NCBI GenBank assembly: GCA_003170115.1
Contig: PMZS01000401.1
Span: 1 to 18,817, forward strand
DNA: 18,817 nucleotides
DNA from: Spirochaetaceae bacterium
Lineage (GTDB): Bacteria; Spirochaetota; Spirochaetia; SZUA-6; Fen-1364
Reading direction: 5' to 3'
Shown: piece after piece, positions 14,884-18,817 of the stretch
Layout of the letters: each line of letters begins with the position of its first letter
How positions within the stretch are numbered: the first letter of the stretch is position 1
Program-made: the position numbers and the translations under genes
Notes under the pieces: generated by a model
The model's database searches: none
What the model was told of the DNA's origin: nothing
The model's input: only the letters and a program-made list of their open reading frames with translations

Positions 14884-16275
14884 TCAGCGGATCACCGCGA
14901 CGTCCCATCCCATGAGCGCGCCGAAAAGCTCGAAGGGCCGCGTGTCCTTCGCGTAGGTCACCGCGAGATGATGAGTGCCGCCGAGCCTGCTGTACTCGGC
15001 CAGGAAGTCCGCCACTGGCAGCGGCGGCGTGAACCATCCCCTCACCGAGTCCTTCATGCGGTCCACGCCGGGAACGCCGAGCATGGACGCCGGCGCAACG
15101 ATGAGCCGATACCCCGTGGCGGTGGGCGCGAGATCCACAAGGACAATGTCGCCCGCTCGAAAGCGCCCGACGATGAACGCGGGGTTGCCCGTCGCCGTGT
15201 AGTGGTATTCCATCTCGCGGAGCCGGGGCCGGCCCTCGAGCAGCCGGGGATTCACTTCGCCCATGTGGCTGAGAAAGAGGGTGTTGTGCTCCCAGTCGGG
15301 GCAGAACATCTCCGTGAAGCTCGTGTCGGGGAAACCGGCCGCCAGCGCACCGACAAGCAGGGCCGTGAGAGTGTCTCCCTCGCCTGCGTACCCGATGCCG
15401 CGCTCCATGGATTTGCTCATTTCGAGGAACGGCGCCGTGACATACCCGTTCTTTTTCGCCATGTCCAGGAAATTGAAGGTAATCGCGGTCAGGCCTTCCT
15501 TCTCGATCCATCGTCGAATGGCGAGTCCCAGCCTGACAGACCGCGCATGCGCCTCGGCGCTCGCGCCGTCATTCTCGAATCGACCTGCATCGGCGGCGAC
15601 CTCGGCGTCCACTTCTTTCTGTTTCACCCCCGTCATGAGTTTTTTGATGGTCTCCCGATCCAGGGATTTTACGGCGGCGCCGATGGTTGTCCTGATCTTC
15701 GCGGCGGGCACGTAGAAATCGCCCATGCCCTTGAACGCGGTGCCGAGAATCCCCACCTTTCCCCGGCGCATTGCGGCGGCCATGCGCGCGGGAGCTGCAA
15801 GCCCGGCCACCCGGTCGAGCACGTTGGAATGCTGCCAGTGGCCGGCCTCGATCAGGAAGGGCTTGCCGTTGCGAAGAAGCAGGTTGCACATGTCCTGCAC
15901 GCCATGGATGCCGTGGTTGTACATGAGCTCATCCGGGTCCTGTTCCGGGGCATAGGAAAAGGTCGGCGTCGTGTCCAGGACGATGAGGGGGAGCTTCGTA
16001 CGGGCCAGCACGCCCGAGGATTCGAGTGACGGCGAGTACGCCAGATGAAGGGTCACCAGGGCGTCGACTTTTTCGGACTCCAGCTTTCTGACGGCCGCGG
16101 CGAACTCCTTCTCTATGCGGCACACGGGAGCCGAGACGACGTCCAACCCTCGCTTCGCGAGCTCCGCGGCAATGGTCCGGGGAAACTCTTCGACCTTGAT
16201 CCGTCGTGTGCCGTCATCAAGGTCGTCGTAGAGCTTCAGGTACAGGGGCAGGAGCCCGATCTTCGTCCGTCTCAT
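14884..16275 (-). CDS. AraA-like sugar isomerase
   Basis: A 463-residue cytoplasmic ketol isomerase of the L-arabinose isomerase fold, slightly shorter than E. coli AraA. The AraA active-site motifs are kept in order: GYAGEGD (E299), TSFTEMF (E322), FLSHMGEVNP (H337) and GGTHHLAVTYA (H435/H436). These correspond to E306, E333, H350 and H450 of the E. coli enzyme. LHLAYSPSLESSG (76-88) and EAGHWQ (143-148) are further family strings. The N-terminus MRRTKIGLLPLYLKLYDD differs from classical AraA, so a different sugar is likely. The start is set by AGGAGG six nt upstream, which overlaps the TAG stop of the epimerase-like gene. Catalytic class is well supported; the substrate is not. Confidence 0.9.
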   Translation of the reverse strand: MRRTKIGLLPLYLKLYDDLDDGTRRIKVEEFPRTIAAELAKRGLDVVSAPVCRIEKEFAAAVRKLESEKVDALVTLHLAYSPSLESSGVLARTKLPLIVLDTTPTFSYAPEQDPDELMYNHGIHGVQDMCNLLLRNGKPFLIEAGHWQHSNVLDRVAGLAAPARMAAAMRRGKVGILGTAFKGMGDFYVPAAKIRTTIGAAVKSLDRETIKKLMTGVKQKEVDAEVAADAGRFENDGASAEAHARSVRLGLAIRRWIEKEGLTAITFNFLDMAKKNGYVTAPFLEMSKSMERGIGYAGEGDTLTALLVGALAAGFPDTSFTEMFCPDWEHNTLFLSHMGEVNPRLLEGRPRLREMEYHYTATGNPAFIVGRFRAGDIVLVDLAPTATGYRLIVAPASMLGVPGVDRMKDSVRGWFTPPLPVADFLAEYSRLGGTHHLAVTYAKDTRPFELFGALMGWDVAVIR

Positions 16276-16281
16276 GTTCGT

Positions 16282-16287
16282 CCTCCT
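16282..16287 (-). promoter_or_regulatory. Shine-Dalgarno of the AraA-like isomerase, overlapping the upstream stop
   Basis: AGGAGG on the minus strand shares bases with the TAG stop of the epimerase-like gene, with a 6-nt spacer to the ATG at 16275. This favours translational coupling. Confidence 0.8.
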
Positions 16288-17356
16288 ATCGGCGCGTGAC
16301 ACGCCCGTCCGATGAGATTCCATGGACCTCCCCGGACCCTTCGAACCCTGCAGCGACAAACGAGGCTTCGATCGTCTCCCCCGGGCGCACGATCCGGGCG
16401 GTGCCGTCCCGTATGGCCTCCACAACGGTGGCGTGTGCGGTGGAAAAAGGCTCCAGGGCAATGGTGTAGGTGCGGCCGTACCAGGGTGCGCCGTACGCCC
16501 CTCCATAGACCTGCCAGAACCAGAGCGCGGGAAACATCTCCAGCGGCCAGCTCATGCCGAATCCGACACCCAGCCGTTCATTGCGCACCGCATACCAGCC
16601 TTCGGCCAGGTCCGACAGCCGAAGCGTGTCGGTTGTGTCCGCCTCGATACCGGGCACAAGCCTCAGGTCGATTTTCTCTCCGGTTTTACCGGCGGCGAAT
16701 GGCCAGTCGTGCAATCCTTCCGCGAAGCGGCTGACCGGGGAAAGATTCCTGCACTGCACCCGCGCCGCAGGCAGATCGATCCTGCAGCCCCCCTCGACGA
16801 AAGGCGCGCCGAGTGCCGGGTGCTGGCCCCACATCACGGGAAGCGGAACCCGCCCCTCATTGGTGATCTTCTCCGTGAAGAACAGGGCAGGGACGCCTCG
16901 GGTGAGAGAGACGTCCTTCTCAATGAAGAAAGGCGTGCGGTATGTCCGCACTCGAAACCGGAGGCAGACTCTTTCGGGTGAGTCCTCGACGATTGTGTAC
17001 TCCCAGGGGATGGTGGGTGTTTCTCCGTGCGCGCCGAACGGCAAACCCTGGTACTCGCAGGGGTCCCCGCCGGTGGGGAAACAATCCTGCCACCCGCCTT
17101 CATAGAAATCCAGGAACGAGCTTGCCGGGGTGTGCGTTGTGGCGACAAAAACGGCCGGGTTGCGCACGCCCCATGGAGAGTGCCAGAGAAAATCAACGTC
17201 CTTCGGTTTGTACAGGAGCTCGAAGATGTCGGATCCCTTGTCCGCGAGTATTCCCGCGCGCAGGAGCTCGTTCTCCACGCTGACGGTCCGAAGACCGCGG
17301 TACTGGAACTCCCGGATCCGGCAGCCGAAGTTCCGCTCGTGAGTGTAAAAGATCAC
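16286..17356 (-). CDS. Aldose 1-epimerase-like (mutarotase superfamily) protein
   Basis: A 356-residue cytoplasmic protein of the galactose-mutarotase superfamily, possibly the DUF4432-like branch. It should interconvert anomers of a sugar. The beta-rich sequence contains LLRAGILADKGSDIFELLYK (31-50), EGGWQDCFPTGGDPCEYQG (86-104), FGAHGE (107-112) and VMWGQHPALGAP (174-185). H110, H179 and E302 (IALEPFS) occur in the order of the two His and the general-base Glu of known mutarotases; this match is by motif only. The GTG start overlaps the kinase stop as GTGA, so the two are coupled. The isomerase follows after 10 nt. Mutarotation, isomerisation and phosphorylation in one operon makes pathway sense. 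Confidence 0.85.
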   Translation of the reverse strand: MIFYTHERNFGCRIREFQYRGLRTVSVENELLRAGILADKGSDIFELLYKPKDVDFLWHSPWGVRNPAVFVATTHTPASSFLDFYEGGWQDCFPTGGDPCEYQGLPFGAHGETPTIPWEYTIVEDSPERVCLRFRVRTYRTPFFIEKDVSLTRGVPALFFTEKITNEGRVPLPVMWGQHPALGAPFVEGGCRIDLPAARVQCRNLSPVSRFAEGLHDWPFAAGKTGEKIDLRLVPGIEADTTDTLRLSDLAEGWYAVRNERLGVGFGMSWPLEMFPALWFWQVYGGAYGAPWYGRTYTIALEPFSTAHATVVEAIRDGTARIVRPGETIEASFVAAGFEGSGEVHGISSDGRVTRR

Positions 17357-18817
17357 GCCGTCATCGCCTCAAAGGACCGAAGGTATTCCTCAAGCCTCGC
17401 CCGGGCTTCCGAGGTCCCCGGGCCCGGCTGGACCCTCCGCATCGGCGGCTTCATCCCGTCCGAAAGCCCGACGAGCCCCGCATCCGGCTCCACCAGCGCG
17501 CGCGCAAACATGGCCGCGCCCAGTGAGCTCGTTTCGGGGATGGTCACACAATCCACGGGGAGGCCCGTCGTGTCCGCGACGATACCTGGGGTGATCGTGC
17601 TGGCCGCCGCTTTTCCGCACATCACGAGCCTGCCCACGTGGGCACCACTCTCCCCGACCATCAGCAGGTACCGGCCCAGCTCGCAGGCAAGACCTTCAGT
17701 GAGCGCGCGCATGATGTGTCCGGGCGTGTGCCCGAGGCGAAGCCCGTCCATACGCCCCGCGGTTCCCCGTGGAAGCCCGGCACCACCGATTTCGGAAAGA
17801 AGCGGGCGGAAACGCAGGCCGTCGCTGCCGGCAGGCACCCCGGAGAGGAGCTCGTCCGTCTCCTTCACACCAATGCTGCCAAGGTTGAGCGTCTTCGAGG
17901 CCCACGTGATGCACGCCCCTCCGTTGACCATGGAGAGCATCTGGCCAAAGATGCCGGCAACGGGGTGACGGCCCACCAGAGCGATGCCGCCAACGGGCGG
18001 ATCCAATGTCGCGCTCATCGCCAGCAGAACCCACGCGGTGCCCGCGCCGAGCATCGTGTCGCCGCTGCGCACCGCGCCGCAACCCGTGGCAGCCGCGTAC
18101 TGGTCATGCACTGCCGGACCGACGGGTATGCCCGCGGACAGTCCGAGAACCTGGGCGACGCCGGGAAGAAGTCCACCGGCAGCCTGGTCCACGCTCAGCA
18201 GCTCGGGAAGGCTCTCCTTCCCGATGCCGAGGATGGCCAGCAGCTCCTGATCTTCCTGGCCTCCCGCGGGATTGAAGAGGCACGCCTCGGAAAGGCTCGT
18301 GCCGTCGTGTGCACGGCGGCCGCACAGGCGCCCGACAATCACATCCCCGACCCAGCCAACGCTGTATGCTCCAGGGAGCGCCCCCTGCGCCCGGAGCCTG
18401 AGAAGCTGGCCGACCGCGCTAGAGCTCTTCGGAAAGCCGGTATGCCGCGCAAACCATGCCGCGCCCATCCGTGCGGTCAGCTCACGATCCCACGGTCCGC
18501 CCCGCGAATCCTGCCAGCCGATCACGGGTCCAGAGCAGTGACCGGCATGATCAAGCACTTGGAGCGCCCCCCCCTGGCTTGAGACGCCGATCGCGACCAC
18601 GTCCGACCCTCCGGCGGACATGACAGCCTGCCTGACCACGGCCGTTGTGCCTTTCCAGATATCCTCCAGGTCCTGCTCCGCCGCGCCGTCAGCGGTGTAT
18701 GCGATCCCCACCGGGGCTGAGCCGGAGGAAACGACCGAGCCGTCCTTTCTGACGATCTGCGCCTTGATGTTGGTGGTTCCAAGGTCAATGCCGAGGAACG
18801 TGCTCTCCCGGGAAGTC
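17353..18817 (-). CDS. FGGY-family carbohydrate kinase (partial, start beyond right edge)
   Basis: ATP-dependent sugar kinase. The reading frame is open to the right edge; 487 residues are visible and only a few N-terminal ones are missing. A GTG at 18711 is not the start, because the phosphate-1 motif FLGIDLGTTNIK is encoded upstream of it in frame. Further marks are VSSQGG, IGWQDSRGG (about 100), and the catalytic Asp (about visible residue 238) in VGPAVHDQYAAATG. MLGAGTAW follows. The C-terminus has MCGKAAASTITPGIVADTTG and ETSSLGAAM, the second FGGY signature. It is not a recent duplicate of the kinase at 9607-11118: the motifs agree but the sequences differ throughout. It is coupled by a GTGA overlap to the epimerase-like gene. 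Its promoter lies outside the window. Confidence 0.93.
   Translation of the reverse strand, partial: TSRESTFLGIDLGTTNIKAQIVRKDGSVVSSGSAPVGIAYTADGAAEQDLEDIWKGTTAVVRQAVMSAGGSDVVAIGVSSQGGALQVLDHAGHCSGPVIGWQDSRGGPWDRELTARMGAAWFARHTGFPKSSSAVGQLLRLRAQGALPGAYSVGWVGDVIVGRLCGRRAHDGTSLSEACLFNPAGGQEDQELLAILGIGKESLPELLSVDQAAGGLLPGVAQVLGLSAGIPVGPAVHDQYAAATGCGAVRSGDTMLGAGTAWVLLAMSATLDPPVGGIALVGRHPVAGIFGQMLSMVNGGACITWASKTLNLGSIGVKETDELLSGVPAGSDGLRFRPLLSEIGGAGLPRGTAGRMDGLRLGHTPGHIMRALTEGLACELGRYLLMVGESGAHVGRLVMCGKAAASTITPGIVADTTGLPVDCVTIPETSSLGAAMFARALVEPDAGLVGLSDGMKPPMRRVQPGPGTSEARARLEEYLRSFEAMTA

Noticed and set aside
14968..16029. 353-residue plus-strand ORF
   Set aside because: Antisense to the AraA-like isomerase, whose active-site motifs are intact. 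The product is low in hydrophobic order and unlike any family.
18709..18711. GTG as the start of the right-hand kinase
   Set aside because: The ATP-binding DLGTTNIK motif is encoded in frame upstream, so the true start lies beyond the window edge.
9607..18817. The two FGGY kinases as a recent tandem duplication
   Set aside because: They share only family motifs, differ in sequence throughout, and are paired with isomerases of different folds.

Overview
This G+C-rich window carries protein genes mostly on the minus strand. It contains no phage, insertion-sequence or CRISPR features. The best guess at the host is a free-living member of the Spirochaetota. The evidence is a very large secreted protein with a beta-barrel-like N-terminus, FlgD-type Ig repeats and an OmpA-like C-terminus, in the same gene string as mltG and dnaG. 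This is an inference from domain architecture and gene content (moderate confidence); another Gram-negative lineage is possible.

Left part (1-7734, all minus): a compact gene string reads YkgJ-like Cys-cluster protein > MBL-fold hydrolase > 61-residue unknown protein > 1333-residue envelope protein > mltG > dnaG (cut by the left edge). Gaps are 4-48 nt and one junction is a 4-nt GTGA overlap, so it looks like one operon joining cell-envelope biogenesis to replication priming. Almost no room for a promoter is left between its first gene and the terminator of the tRNA gene upstream.

Middle (7766-8240, minus): tRNA-Thr(TGT), then tRNA-Tyr(GTA) followed by an intrinsic terminator. Each tRNA has its own TTGACA-type promoter candidate. 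The 187-nt spacer between them is unusually rich in inverted repeats.

Right part (8241-18817): a carbohydrate locus of three transcription units. (1) Minus: DeoR-family regulator > FGGY kinase > FucI-like isomerase. (2) Plus, divergent from the regulator: class-III PLP aminotransferase > Gfo/Idh/MocA oxidoreductase. (3) Minus, convergent with unit 2: FGGY kinase (N-terminus just outside the window) > aldose-epimerase-like protein > AraA-like isomerase. Two kinase/isomerase modules with different isomerase folds therefore flank an aminotransferase/dehydrogenase pair. The likely theme is catabolism of one or two unusual sugars, polyols or amino sugars through mutarotation, isomerisation and phosphorylation. 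The DeoR-type protein probably responds to a phosphorylated intermediate. A near-identical 13-bp direct repeat in the 187-bp divergent control region overlaps both the aminotransferase -35 and the deoR ribosome-binding site, and is the best operator candidate. No transporter and no aldolase lie inside the window, so the substrate cannot be named.
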